64,000 nucleotides of DNA from Gammaproteobacteria bacterium (GTDB taxonomy: Bacteria > Pseudomonadota > Gammaproteobacteria > HK1): assembly GCA_021773645.1 (NCBI GenBank), contig JAJFJU010000026.1:62001-126000 (forward strand). The letters are read 5' to 3'. The notes under the pieces are model-generated. The model did no database searches. It was not told the DNA's origin and was given only the letters and a program-made list of their open reading frames with translations. Of this stretch, positions 26,934 through 35,408 are shown one piece after another. The translations under genes were made by a program, and so were the position numbers. Positions within the stretch are counted from its first letter, which is position 1. Each line of letters begins with the position of its first letter.

Positions 26934-27855
26934 AGGTAATCATCAATACCCGATCGAATAAAGATGGGTCACGTGGCAAGGGTAATGGTGAGGCCTTTCT
27001 GACGGCCGCCTCCACGGAGCGATCGAAGGCCAGATTACCACTACCCTTCATGATACGAACCGCAACTACTTCACCGCCTGGAATCTGCTCCACTCGCAGG
27101 GTGTTTTTCATTCCCTGCGGCAGACCGGCGGGCCGGATCCAGTGACGCGCTACTTTGGCACGAATACGATCATTATATTCACTTCGTGCGCGATTAAGCA
27201 GTGTCCGGCGGCGCTGATCCAGACTACGCTGCTCATTAGCAAGCTGCTCCTGCAGCGCGCGCTGATCCGCCTTGTGCCTAGCAGCGTCTGCCTGTTTCTT
27301 TTGCTCAGCGGCTTTACGCGCCGCGGCCTCAACCTGCCGCTTCTTCTCTGCGGCTAACTTGCGCTTACGTTCCTTGGCCGCGAGTTGCTTCTTTTCCTCG
27401 GCCTTCTTCAAGGCCTTGCGTGCCACTTCAGCCTTGCGTTTTTTCTCCACCGCCAGCTTTTCCTTGGCCAGTCTTTTTTTCTTCTGAGCCTTTTTCAGCG
27501 TCGCTTGCTTACGTGCCGCTGCCGCCTGTTTTTTTTCCTTGGCCAGTTTCTTCTTCAACTGTGCGAGCTTTTTTTCTTCGGCCTTACGGCGTTTTTCTGC
27601 CGCCCGAGCCTTACGCTCAATTTTCTTTAGCCGCGTACTCTCCTGCTTTTTCTTCTTTAGCTCGGCTGCCCGCAGGCGTTTCAACTCGGCGGCTACCTGC
27701 GCCTCATCCATGGCCACCGCCTGAATAGGCTGTGATTGGCTGCCCACAGGCACCGGAGGCGGAACCTGCCAGTCCAGACTAAAAACCAGCAATCCCAGCA
27801 ATGCCAGATGGATCAGGAGCGAATAAAAGCCGGCGCGCAGAGTCCCGAATTTCAA
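26917..27855 (-). CDS. tolA: Cell envelope integrity protein TolA
   Basis: 312 aa. One N-terminal membrane segment (residues 11-28), then a long Lys/Ala/Glu-rich helical rod (residues 55-210) that spans the periplasm, and a globular C-terminal domain (residues 220-312) that contacts TolB and Pal. The low-complexity rod explains the runs of A/T-rich lysine codons here. It overlaps tolR by 4 bp. Confidence 0.94.
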   Translation of the reverse strand: MKFGTLRAGFYSLLIHLALLGLLVFSLDWQVPPPVPVGSQSQPIQAVAMDEAQVAAELKRLRAAELKKKKQESTRLKKIERKARAAEKRRKAEEKKLAQLKKKLAKEKKQAAAARKQATLKKAQKKKRLAKEKLAVEKKRKAEVARKALKKAEEKKQLAAKERKRKLAAEKKRQVEAAARKAAEQKKQADAARHKADQRALQEQLANEQRSLDQRRRTLLNRARSEYNDRIRAKVARHWIRPAGLPQGMKNTLRVEQIPGGEVVAVRIMKGSGNLAFDRSVEAAVRKASPLPLPRDPSLFDRVLMITFDPEQ

Positions 27856-28283
27856 CGCTTGACCTCGGGTGCCTCGGTAATCAAACCGACGCTGCCCGCA
27901 CCTGCACGTTGCAACAACGCCATGGTTTCGACCACCGCACCGTAGGCTGCGTTCCGATCCCCTTTAACTAAAACCTGGATACCCGGCCGGTGGCGTAACA
28001 AGGCACTAACCCGTGGCAGTAGCACCTCTGGGGCCAACGGCCGATCCTGGCCATCACCGTAGTTTAGGAACACTTCCCCGGCCTCGTTAACACTCACCAC
28101 CAAGGGTTCTTTAGCCGAGCTTTCCAGCACCTTCGAGGGCGCTTGGGGCAGCTCCACCTTGACGCCCTGGGTTAACAGCGGTGCGGTGATCATGAAAATC
28201 ACCAGCAATACCAGCATCACGTCAATATAAGGAACGACGTTGATTTCCGCTATGGGGCGTTTACGGATGCGGTGTCTGGCCAT
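27852..28283 (-). CDS. tolR: Tol-Pal system protein TolR
   Basis: 143 aa. A single N-terminal membrane helix with the motif INVVPYIDVMLVLLVIFM carries the conserved Asp (about residue 21) that channels protons with TolQ. The periplasmic domain follows. It starts 15 bp after tolQ. Confidence 0.96.
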   Translation of the reverse strand: MARHRIRKRPIAEINVVPYIDVMLVLLVIFMITAPLLTQGVKVELPQAPSKVLESSAKEPLVVSVNEAGEVFLNYGDGQDRPLAPEVLLPRVSALLRHRPGIQVLVKGDRNAAYGAVVETMALLQRAGAGSVGLITEAPEVKR

Positions 28284-28298
28284 GGGGCAAGCAGCCGG

Positions 28299-28973
28299 TT
28301 AAACGTGGGCCTGACGCTGAAGAATGGTAGAAAATTCCTCCACGAAGGTATCGTAGCGATTAGTCAAATGCTCCGCATCATTGGCGAAGCGGTTGTAGGC
28401 AATTACCGCAGGAATAGCCGCGAACAGACCCATGGCGGTGGCAATCAACGCCTCCGCAATGCCTGGAGCAACCATCGCTAGGGTCGCCTGGTTGGCAGAG
28501 CCCAATGCTCGGAAGGAATTCATAATCCCCCACACGGTGCCAAACAACCCCACATAAGGGCTAGTGGAACCCACCGTAGCAAGGAAAGAAAGGTGCAATT
28601 CCAGTTCATAGAGCTCGCGCGAAAGGGTCACACGCATGGCTCTGGCCGCCCCTTCCAGTACGGCCATGGGCTCCACATTGCTTTGCTGCTTGAGGCGGGC
28701 AAATTCACGGAAACCGGAATGGAAGATCTTCTCCATGCCATTGGATTCATGGGGGCGTTCATCGATCTGCTTATAAATAGTGGCCAGATCCTGGCCCGAC
28801 CAGAACAGATCCTCGAAGCGGTCAGCGGCACGCTTGGCCTCACCGAGTACCGCGCGTTTGCGAAAAATCATCATCCAGGAAACAAAGGAAGCGGCGAGCA
28901 ATACCAGCATCACCAGCTGCACCAACAGGCTGGCACTGCTGACAATTTCAATCAACGAAAGGTCGGCCTTCAT
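28299..28973 (-). CDS. tolQ: Tol-Pal system protein TolQ
   Basis: 224 aa inner-membrane stator protein with three membrane segments (about 12-35, 128-150 and 165-190). Conserved stretch GLFGTVWGIMNSF and GIAEALIATAMGLF line the proton path. With TolR it powers TolA motion. It follows ybgC by 16 bp. Confidence 0.96.
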   Translation of the reverse strand: MKADLSLIEIVSSASLLVQLVMLVLLAASFVSWMMIFRKRAVLGEAKRAADRFEDLFWSGQDLATIYKQIDERPHESNGMEKIFHSGFREFARLKQQSNVEPMAVLEGAARAMRVTLSRELYELELHLSFLATVGSTSPYVGLFGTVWGIMNSFRALGSANQATLAMVAPGIAEALIATAMGLFAAIPAVIAYNRFANDAEHLTNRYDTFVEEFSTILQRQAHV

Positions 28974-28989
28974 GCTAGGGATACCCTCT

Positions 28990-29403
28990 TCATAGACTCA
29001 GACTCCTGAATTTTTCCTGCAGTGACGGCGGGATGGGATGGGGCCGCAGGGTTTCCGACTGCAGACAGGCAATCTGGACCTCAGCACGGCAAACCGCGGT
29101 GCCTGCCCGCCGTATTTCCTGAGCCAAACTCAAGCTCACCCGGCGGGCTCTCGTCAGGTGCACCCCAACCTCCAATTGATCGTTAAAGCACGCCGGGGTC
29201 AAAAACTCCACGGAAATACGCGCCACCGCAAACAATACAGATAATTCCTGACGCAACACATCTTGCTCAAAACCCAGGGTCCGCAACCATTCACTACGCG
29301 CGCGCTCCATGAAACAAAGATAATTGGCGTGATACACCACCCCACCGCAATCGGTATCCTCGTAATACACCCGCAACGGCCAACTAAACTCAGCCACCCT
29401 CAA
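28990..29403 (-). CDS. ybgC: Acyl-CoA thioesterase YbgC (Tol-Pal associated)
   Basis: About 137 aa hot-dog fold. The signature [17 protein letters not shown] has the catalytic Asp (about residue 18). Hydrolyses acyl-CoA or acyl-ACP and is linked to phospholipid synthesis. Start uncertain: TTG at 29403 overlaps the ruvB stop (TTGA), or GTG at 29397 three bases after that stop. Confidence 0.93.
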   Translation of the reverse strand: MRVAEFSWPLRVYYEDTDCGGVVYHANYLCFMERARSEWLRTLGFEQDVLRQELSVLFAVARISVEFLTPACFNDQLEVGVHLTRARRVSLSLAQEIRRAGTAVCRAEVQIACLQSETLRPHPIPPSLQEKFRSLSL

Positions 29404-30437
29404 ACACCGTTCTGAAATAGCTCCGGGGCATTATCTGCCGCCGGGGGATTAAGGCCAAAGTGCCGCCATGCATGCTGAGTGGCCATGCGCCCACGGGGAG
29501 TGCGCATAAGAAATCCCTGCTGGATAAGATAGGGCTCGATCACATCCTCAATAGTTCCGCGCTCCTCGCTGAGGGCCGCGGCCAGATTGTCGACCCCCAC
29601 CGGGCCACCATCGAATTTTTGCAGGATAGCCAGCAGCAACTTGCGGTCCATGAGGTCAAAGCCGGCATCATCCACCTCCAGCATCTCCAGCGCCTGCTGG
29701 GCGATCTCCTGGCTAATCTTTCCCTCGGCCTCCACCTCGGCATAATCACGCACCCGCCGCAGCAGGCGATTACAGATCCGCGGGGTACCCCGGGAGCGTC
29801 TCGCCAGTTCAGCCGCGCCACTATCGGAAATCTCGATATTCAACACCCCGGCAGAACGCAGCACGATGCGCTTGAGCTCCTTTTCATCATAAAACTCTAA
29901 TCGCTGCACAATGCCGAAGCGATCTCGCAAGGGCGAGGTCAGCAGGCCAGCACGGGTGGTAGCGCCAATTAGCGTAAAGGGAGGCAGGTCCAGCTTGATA
30001 GAACGTGCGGCAGGGCCCTCTCCGATCATGATGTCGAGCTGAAAATCCTCCATTGCCGGATAGAGTATTTCCTCCACCACCGGGCTGAGACGATGGATCT
30101 CATCAATAAACAGCACATCGTGGGGCTCCAGGTTGGTCAGCAGCGCAGCCAAGTCTCCTGGCCGCTCTAGCACCGGTCCCGAGGTCTGACGCAGTGCCAC
30201 CCCCAGTTCATTGGCCACAATATGGGCCAATGTGGTCTTGCCTAGGCCCGGCGGCCCAAAGATCAGCAGGTGATCCAGCGCCTCCTTGCGGCCCGAGGCG
30301 GCGGCCATAAATATGGCCATCTGCTTGCGCACCCGTTCCTGACCCACATAATCTGCCAGCAGGCGTGGACGCATGGAGATCTCGACCAAGCGTTCCTGCT
30401 CACTGGAATCGCTGTCAATCAAACGCTCTGAATCCAT
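29400..30437 (-). CDS. ruvB: Holliday junction branch migration ATPase RuvB
   Basis: 345 aa AAA+ ring motor. Walker [10 protein letters not shown], Walker [11 protein letters not shown], sensor 1 LIGATTRAG, arginine finger in SPLRDRFG, C-terminal winged helix ([13 protein letters not shown]). Pumps DNA through RuvA-bound junctions. The ATG overlaps the ruvA stop by 1 base (TGATG). Confidence 0.97.
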   Translation of the reverse strand: MDSERLIDSDSSEQERLVEISMRPRLLADYVGQERVRKQMAIFMAAASGRKEALDHLLIFGPPGLGKTTLAHIVANELGVALRQTSGPVLERPGDLAALLTNLEPHDVLFIDEIHRLSPVVEEILYPAMEDFQLDIMIGEGPAARSIKLDLPPFTLIGATTRAGLLTSPLRDRFGIVQRLEFYDEKELKRIVLRSAGVLNIEISDSGAAELARRSRGTPRICNRLLRRVRDYAEVEAEGKISQEIAQQALEMLEVDDAGFDLMDRKLLLAILQKFDGGPVGVDNLAAALSEERGTIEDVIEPYLIQQGFLMRTPRGRMATQHAWRHFGLNPPAADNAPELFQNGV

Positions 30438-31039
30438 CAAGCCGTCACCGCCTGCAGGGCACGCCGCACCAGTTCTTCGCAGGCGAGGCCATCCTCATTG
30501 ATGGCACGAATCCGCCGACTGGCCTCCGGGGGCTTGAAACCCAGTGCCACCAGCGCGCTTACCGCCTCCGCTGTTGGCTCAAGCGCTACCGCTACACCAT
30601 CGCCGTCAGGCAAAGTGATGCCCGCACTAATACTGCTGGCTGGCAGACGATCACGTAATTCCATAATTAATCGCTCGGCGGTCTTCTTGCCGATACCCGG
30701 AATGGTGGTCAGGCGCGCTGTATCTTCTTCAGCGATACAGCGGGTCAGGGCGCCAGCATCCAGCCCGGACAATATCGCCAGCCCGACCTTCGCCCCCACG
30801 CCATTGACCCGTAACAGTGCGCGAAAAATATCGCGCTCTGCCTCGTGGGCAAAGCCATACAGTGCATGGGAATCTTCACGCACCACCAGATGAGTATACA
30901 GGCTGATTTCACTGCCGCTGGTGGGCAAATCATAGAAGGTGGTCATGGGGGCCTGGATCTCGTAACCCACCCCACCCACATCAAGCAACAACCACGGCGC
31001 TTGGCGGGCACGCAAAGTCCCCCGCAACCAACCGATCAC
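30437..31039 (-). CDS. ruvA: Holliday junction branch migration protein RuvA
   Basis: 200 aa, usual length. OB domain ([14 protein letters not shown]), two helix-hairpin-helix motifs ([14 protein letters not shown] and [16 protein letters not shown]) and the C-terminal RuvB-binding domain. It starts with GTG inside the ruvC stop (GTGA), which rules out the longer upstream frame. Binds four-way junctions as a tetramer. Confidence 0.97.
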   Translation of the reverse strand: MIGWLRGTLRARQAPWLLLDVGGVGYEIQAPMTTFYDLPTSGSEISLYTHLVVREDSHALYGFAHEAERDIFRALLRVNGVGAKVGLAILSGLDAGALTRCIAEEDTARLTTIPGIGKKTAERLIMELRDRLPASSISAGITLPDGDGVAVALEPTAEAVSALVALGFKPPEASRRIRAINEDGLACEELVRRALQAVTA

Positions 31040-31539
31040 TGCACCACCCCCGCCGCGGCGATACGCTGCCGAGTCTGACGCAGACTGCCATGACACCAGG
31101 CGACGGCCAGGGCATCCGCCTCATCCTCCTGAGGAGCCTCTTTAAGACGCAATAACACCCGCACCATGTGCTGTACCTGTTCCTTAGTGGCGTGACCCTT
31201 GCCAGTAATGGCCTTCTTGATCTGAGTCGGGCTGTATTCGGCCACCGGCTTATCCTCCATCACCCCAGCCAGCACCGCTGCACCTCGAGCGTGGCCAAGT
31301 GTCAGTGCGGAAGCCGCATTACGGTGCATAAAGACCTGCTCTACCGCCACCTCGTCTGGCTGGTGCTCGCGCACGATGCCGTTGAGGCCCTCGTAAATAA
31401 TGCGTAGACGTTCCGGCAGATCGCCCTTGCCGGTTTTCAGAAAACCACTGGCCAGATAACTCACCTTGTTGCCGGAAAACTCCAGCAGACCATAACCGGT
31501 AATGCGAGAACCCGGATCGATGCCGAGGATGCGGACCAT
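31036..31539 (-). CDS. ruvC: Crossover junction endodeoxyribonuclease RuvC
   Basis: 167 aa resolvase. Catalytic acidic residues are visible in ILGIDPGSRITGYG (Asp7), VAVEQVFMHRN (Glu) and EDEADALAVAWCH (two Asp). Cuts Holliday junctions symmetrically after RuvAB branch migration. It follows yebC by 18 bp. No LexA box was recognised upstream. Confidence 0.97.
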   Translation of the reverse strand: MVRILGIDPGSRITGYGLLEFSGNKVSYLASGFLKTGKGDLPERLRIIYEGLNGIVREHQPDEVAVEQVFMHRNAASALTLGHARGAAVLAGVMEDKPVAEYSPTQIKKAITGKGHATKEQVQHMVRVLLRLKEAPQEDEADALAVAWCHGSLRQTRQRIAAAGVVQ

Positions 31540-31557
31540 GCGGCGTGCTCCCCGACC

Positions 31558-32304
31558 TCAGTCGAGCTGGGCCAGGATCTCCTCGGAAATATCGGCATTG
31601 GAATAGACCTCCTGCACATCATCGAGATCCTCCAACATGCCTAGCAGCCGAATCATCCCGGCAGCATCCTTGGCTCCTAACTCCACGCTGGTGGATGGGC
31701 GCATGGTTATCTCCGCCTGCGCCGCTTCCAGCTTGGCCGCTTGCAAAGCCTCCTTCACATCATTGAAGGCCTCCGGTGGCGTCAACACATCCACCGAACC
31801 GTCGTCATTGCTCACCACATCATCGGCACCCGCCTCCAGCACCACATCGATGAGCGCATCCTCATCCACCCCGGCATCAAAGCTGAGCTGTCCCATCTTG
31901 GTAAACAGATAAGACACTGAACCATCGGTGCCAAGATTACCGTTACACTTGGCAAAGGCGTGGCGCACCTCGGAAACGGTACGATTGCGGTTGTCGGTCA
32001 TGCAGTCTGCGATGACGGCAACGCCGCCAGGACCATAACCCTCGTAGCGGATTTCATCGATATTCTGGGCATCCTTATCACCCACACCGCGCTTGACCGC
32101 GCGCTCAATGGTGTCCTTGGCAAGATTACCGGACAACGCCTTGTCGATGGCGGTACGCAGGCGCGGGTTGGCGGCCGGATCCGCACCACCCAAGCGCGCG
32201 GCAATGGTCGCCTCGCGAATCAGCTTGGTGAAGAGCTTGCCGCGTTTGGCATCCTGGGCACCTTTACGATGCTGGATATTGGCCCATTTACTATGTCCCG
32301 CCAT
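31558..32304 (-). CDS. yebC: YebC/PmpR family transcriptional regulator / translation factor
   Basis: 248 aa, typical. N-terminus [20 protein letters not shown] and the conserved [19 protein letters not shown] are diagnostic. The family binds DNA in some species and in recent work relieves ribosome stalling at proline stretches; which applies here is not visible. First gene of the yebC-ruvCAB-ybgC-tol run. Confidence 0.95.
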   Translation of the reverse strand: MAGHSKWANIQHRKGAQDAKRGKLFTKLIREATIAARLGGADPAANPRLRTAIDKALSGNLAKDTIERAVKRGVGDKDAQNIDEIRYEGYGPGGVAVIADCMTDNRNRTVSEVRHAFAKCNGNLGTDGSVSYLFTKMGQLSFDAGVDEDALIDVVLEAGADDVVSNDDGSVDVLTPPEAFNDVKEALQAAKLEAAQAEITMRPSTSVELGAKDAAGMIRLLGMLEDLDDVQEVYSNADISEEILAQLD

Positions 32305-32377
32305 ACTGTCTCTCGCTATTCTGAATAGCCGCAGAGTCTATCATCCGGGGGCAGGAACGTCCCCTTGGCGGACTACA

Positions 32378-32518
32378 GGGTGCCTCTAAAAACTCGAGTT
32401 TCCAGGCAAGACAAGGCATGAGTAAAAAAGTTGAGCGCAGCATATGTTTGATATGTGAGCGAAACTTTATTGCGAGAAACGCAGTATTGCGACGAAAATC
32501 GTGTTTTTAGAGGTGCCC
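32378..32518. mobile_element. MITE-like element, family C (between yebC and def)
   Basis: 141-bp element with terminal inverted repeats GGGTGCCTCTAAAAA / TTTTTAGAGGTGCCC (one to two mismatches) and direct TACA repeats on both sides (32374-32377 and 32519-32522), a clear target-site duplication. No coding capacity. The right-hand duplication directly runs into the ribosome-binding AGGAGAAGG of def. Only one copy in the window. Its interior shares a 13-mer with family D. Confidence 0.82.
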
Positions 32519-32533
32519 TACAGGAGAAGGTAC

Positions 32534-33061
32534 ATGGCGGTCATTAAGATTCTACGCATGGGCCACCCCATACTGGCACAAGTTGCCGCCCCGGTGGACC
32601 TATTTCCGAGCCAGGAGCTCGAACAACTGGTGGGCGATCTGTGGGACACCATGCGCGCCCTGGATGGGGCCGGCTTGGCTGCACCCCAAATTGGAGTCGG
32701 CCTGCGGGTCATCGTCTTTGAGGTGGCGGATAATCCTCGCTATCCCGATGCCGAAACTGTGCCCCCCACCGTGCTCGTCAACCCCCATATAGAAGCCTTG
32801 GGAGAGCGCATGGAAAGCGACTGGGAAGGCTGTCTTAGCATTCCGGAGATGTGCGGCCGGGTCCCCCGTTTTCAGCATATTCGCTATTGTGGCTATGGTA
32901 TCGATGGAGCGCCCATCGAGCGCGAGGTTAGCGGTTTCCACGCCCGCGTGGTGCAACACGAATGTGATCATCTCGACGGCCTGCTGTATCCCCAACGCAT
33001 TCCGGAGCTGCGGGATTTTGGCTTTTGCGAGGAGATCGAGGCATGCAGCAGCGGAGAATAA
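32534..33061 (+). CDS. def: Peptide deformylase
   Basis: 175 aa from the ATG at 32534, preceded by AGGAG at 8 bp. Metal-site motifs GLAAPQIGV (motif 1), EGCLSIP (Cys ligand) and QHECDHLDG (His ligands, catalytic Glu). Removes N-formyl groups from new proteins. This copy is not next to fmt, so it may be a second deformylase; that cannot be checked within the window. Followed 8 bp later by the MFS gene. Confidence 0.94.
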   Translation: MAVIKILRMGHPILAQVAAPVDLFPSQELEQLVGDLWDTMRALDGAGLAAPQIGVGLRVIVFEVADNPRYPDAETVPPTVLVNPHIEALGERMESDWEGCLSIPEMCGRVPRFQHIRYCGYGIDGAPIEREVSGFHARVVQHECDHLDGLLYPQRIPELRDFGFCEEIEACSSGE

Positions 33062-33068
33062 AGACCGT

Positions 33069-34385
33069 ATGAATCCCTTTCACCTGCTGGCTAAGGCTCG
33101 CCTTGGCCCGCTCTTTCTGACTCAATTTCTCGGTGCCTTTAACGACAACCTCTACAAAAACGCGTTGGTGATCCTCATCGCCTATCAGGCCAGCGCCCTG
33201 TCGGTACAAAGCAGCCATCTGCTCATCAATCTGAGTGCTGGGCTATTTATCCTGCCCTTCTTTTTGTTTTCCGCCACTGCCGGACAGCTAGCGGATCAGA
33301 TGGACAAGGCCACGCTGATCCGACGCATCAAGGCACTGGAAATACTGATCATGCTCATCGGTGCCGCCGGGCTGGTAAGCGGCAAACTCTGGGTGTTGAT
33401 GCCGGTGCTGTTTCTCATGGGCACACAATCGAGTTTCTTCGGCCCAGTGAAATACGCCATCCTGCCCCAGCATCTGCCAAGCACGGAACTGGTGGAGGGC
33501 AACGGTCTGGTGGCCATGGGCACCTTTCTCGCCATATTGCTGGGTACTCTGGCTGGAGGACTGCTGGTAGCCATGGGCGAAAGTGGGCGCTGGATAATCG
33601 CCATGGTCGTACTGTGCGTGGCACTGGGCGGCTGGTGTACAAGCCGAGCCATTCCGCCAGCAGAACCCGCCACCGCCCGGCAGCCGCTACGGCTAAATCT
33701 CTGGCGTGAAATCCATCAAACGCTGGGCCAATCCTCAGCCAATCAAGGCGTTTTTACCGCCATCCTGGGGATTTCCTGGTTCTGGTTTTTCGGTGCCTTG
33801 CTACTCACCCAGATTCCTAATTTCACCCGCCTGCATCTGGGGGGAAATGAAACCATCGTGGTATTACTGCTCACCACCTTTTCTCTGGGCATCGGTGGCG
33901 GCGCACTGCTCGCGGCACGGCTATCTATGGGACGAGTGGAACCGGGGCTGGTGCCGATGGGGGCCTTGGGGATGAGCCTCTTTGGACTGGATCTGGGTCT
34001 TGCCACACCGACCGCTATGGCCGAAGGAACGCTATTGGGGTTCAGTATCTTTCTCTCCCAACCAGCGTATTGGCGAGTGCTGCTGGACCTCGGCCTACTC
34101 TCCCTGAGCGGTGGGCTCTACATCGTCCCGCTTTATGCCATGGTGCAAAGTCGCACAGCCGCGCCCCATCGCGCACGGGTGATTGCCGGCAACAACATAC
34201 TCAATGCCCTCTACATGGTCTTGAGTGCCTTGTTCGCCATCGTGTTACTGGGATTGGGTGTGGAGATACCCAGATTATTTATCACCCTAGCGCTGATGAA
34301 TGTGCTCTATGCCGGCTTACTCTTTAGCCATACCCCAGAATTTTTGATCTCGCTGCGGCAGTGGTGGAAGGAAGGCCTTCCCTAA
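33069..34385 (+). CDS. MFS transporter, LplT-like (lysophospholipid flippase type)
   Basis: 438 aa with about 12 membrane segments. N-terminal QFLGAFNDNLYKNALVILI and the motif SSFFGPVKYAILPQHL are typical of the LplT branch of the major facilitator superfamily, which flips lysophosphatidylethanolamine inward for re-acylation. The Aas acyltransferase usually partnered with it is not adjacent, so function is by family only. Starts 8 bp after def, likely co-transcribed; converges by 4 bp on the next gene. Confidence 0.82.
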   Translation: MNPFHLLAKARLGPLFLTQFLGAFNDNLYKNALVILIAYQASALSVQSSHLLINLSAGLFILPFFLFSATAGQLADQMDKATLIRRIKALEILIMLIGAAGLVSGKLWVLMPVLFLMGTQSSFFGPVKYAILPQHLPSTELVEGNGLVAMGTFLAILLGTLAGGLLVAMGESGRWIIAMVVLCVALGGWCTSRAIPPAEPATARQPLRLNLWREIHQTLGQSSANQGVFTAILGISWFWFFGALLLTQIPNFTRLHLGGNETIVVLLLTTFSLGIGGGALLAARLSMGRVEPGLVPMGALGMSLFGLDLGLATPTAMAEGTLLGFSIFLSQPAYWRVLLDLGLLSLSGGLYIVPLYAMVQSRTAAPHRARVIAGNNILNALYMVLSALFAIVLLGLGVEIPRLFITLALMNVLYAGLLFSHTPEFLISLRQWWKEGLP

Positions 34386-35026
34386 AGCTCCACCTCACCA
34401 TCGCCCTTAGCTTCCGATGCCGTACCTACTTGAGCCTTTCCTAAGGCTTCCTTGGCCTGGTCATCCGCCTCTCCACTGAACATTGCCGCATATTCATCCA
34501 ACATCCGGCCGATGGTCTCCTGACTAATGCGCAACTCGCCAGCCAAACGTTTATTTTCTTGCTGCAAATGCGTCGCCTCCCCCGAATCAGGAGCTGGGGT
34601 AGCCTCATCATCGTCTTCCCCGGCCTCCGCCTCCGGCTCGGGCGCAACCGGCTGTAGCGCCTGATAGCCACCCATCAGAATATCCAGCTCTCCAGCAAGA
34701 TCGGCCAGTTTGCCAGCATCATGGGTGAGATAGAGATTGATGACATGCTGAAACAGGCCCATACGAGAGGCATCGAGCTCTTTCAATGCCAATCGGGCGG
34801 CGCTACCCTCCAACCCCATCTTCTGCTCCAGCCAACCCAGGGTCAGACGTTTGTTTTCTTCCTTATGCTCGTGCACCGCGGCTATCAATGCCTGCACCCC
34901 GGCGCGGTCACGCCGCTTGCGCAGAAAAGTAAGCACTCCCCAAGCAATGGGAACCAAGGCCAGAACTGCCAGCAATTCCAGCAACAGAACACTCGATACC
35001 GCCTGTGTAAGAGACACTGCTATCAA
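34382..35026 (-). CDS. Uncharacterised membrane-anchored coiled-coil protein
   Basis: 214 aa. One N-terminal membrane segment (residues 12-34), a basic patch (FLRKRRDR), a helical cytoplasmic region, then an acidic Pro/Glu/Asp linker (residues 127-155) and a second helical segment with heptad character (LQQENKRLAGELRISQETIG). It ends in GDGEVEL, similar to the acidic tails of chemotaxis proteins at 53658 and 56013. I do not recognise a named family. Intact and codon use resembles neighbours. Convergent 4-bp overlap with the MFS gene. Confidence 0.75.
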   Translation of the reverse strand: MIAVSLTQAVSSVLLLELLAVLALVPIAWGVLTFLRKRRDRAGVQALIAAVHEHKEENKRLTLGWLEQKMGLEGSAARLALKELDASRMGLFQHVINLYLTHDAGKLADLAGELDILMGGYQALQPVAPEPEAEAGEDDDEATPAPDSGEATHLQQENKRLAGELRISQETIGRMLDEYAAMFSGEADDQAKEALGKAQVGTASEAKGDGEVEL

Positions 35027-35219
35027 CCCCGTGTGTGTGGTCCTTATCTACTAGCGGCCCCGGTACTCACATACTTTAACCACGGCTATGAGAATGTCTA
35101 TCAGACCTTGTTTGAAGCTAGACAGTCCCACCTTGTAGACTTGTTACAAAGTCAGGCTCAACTATTCTATGAATGCCTCCATACGGCTAAGGAAAAAGTT
35201 TGGTTTAAGGGGAGCTTGA
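35027..35219. other. Gene-free stretch beside the decayed signalling locus
   Basis: No convincing gene, repeat or hairpin. It is lower in GC than its surroundings. The plus-strand frame that runs through here from 34721 reads mostly opposite the preceding gene and has no recognisable domain. Confidence 0.4.
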
Positions 35220-35408
35220 GCGGATTCTGGCACCAACCCAAGAAGCCTGGAGATTGAACTACTGGAAAATACCACCATGAAGAATATGGATAACTTCAAC
35301 GAAGTCATAGAGGCCCATCCAGAGATGGGCATCAGGCTAGCGAAGATCGCCCCCGCCCACAGCATGTGGCTAACCGTGGTCGATGAGGGCATCAATGCCG
35401 GTGTTTAA
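35220..35408 (+). pseudogene. EAL-domain fragment (decayed cyclic-di-GMP phosphodiesterase)
   Basis: A stop-free stretch of about 62 codons begins just after a TGA and has no start codon in its first part. It reads SLEIELLENTTMKNM then DNFNEVIEAHPEMGIRLA. This matches the EAL-domain segment around LELEILET through the helix just before the DDFGTG motif. The sequence then diverges, and the catalytic DDFGTG is not found. The rest of the domain is absent on both sides. It overlaps the start of the next gene. It is a remnant; an alternative is chance similarity over about 35 residues. Confidence 0.5.

Noticed and set aside
27140-27720. Apparent repeat or low-complexity insertion in tolA
   Set aside because: The repeated AAG/GCC-rich codons encode the normal Lys/Ala helical rod of TolA.
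32501-32533. Longer start for peptide deformylase at GTG 32501
   Set aside because: It would begin inside the family C element and add residues not found in deformylases; the ATG at 32534 has a good ribosome site.
35027-35257. Plus-strand frame reading on from 34721 as a gene upstream of the EAL fragment
   Set aside because: Its first half lies opposite the 34382 gene and its last part overlaps the EAL remnant in a different frame; no domain is visible.
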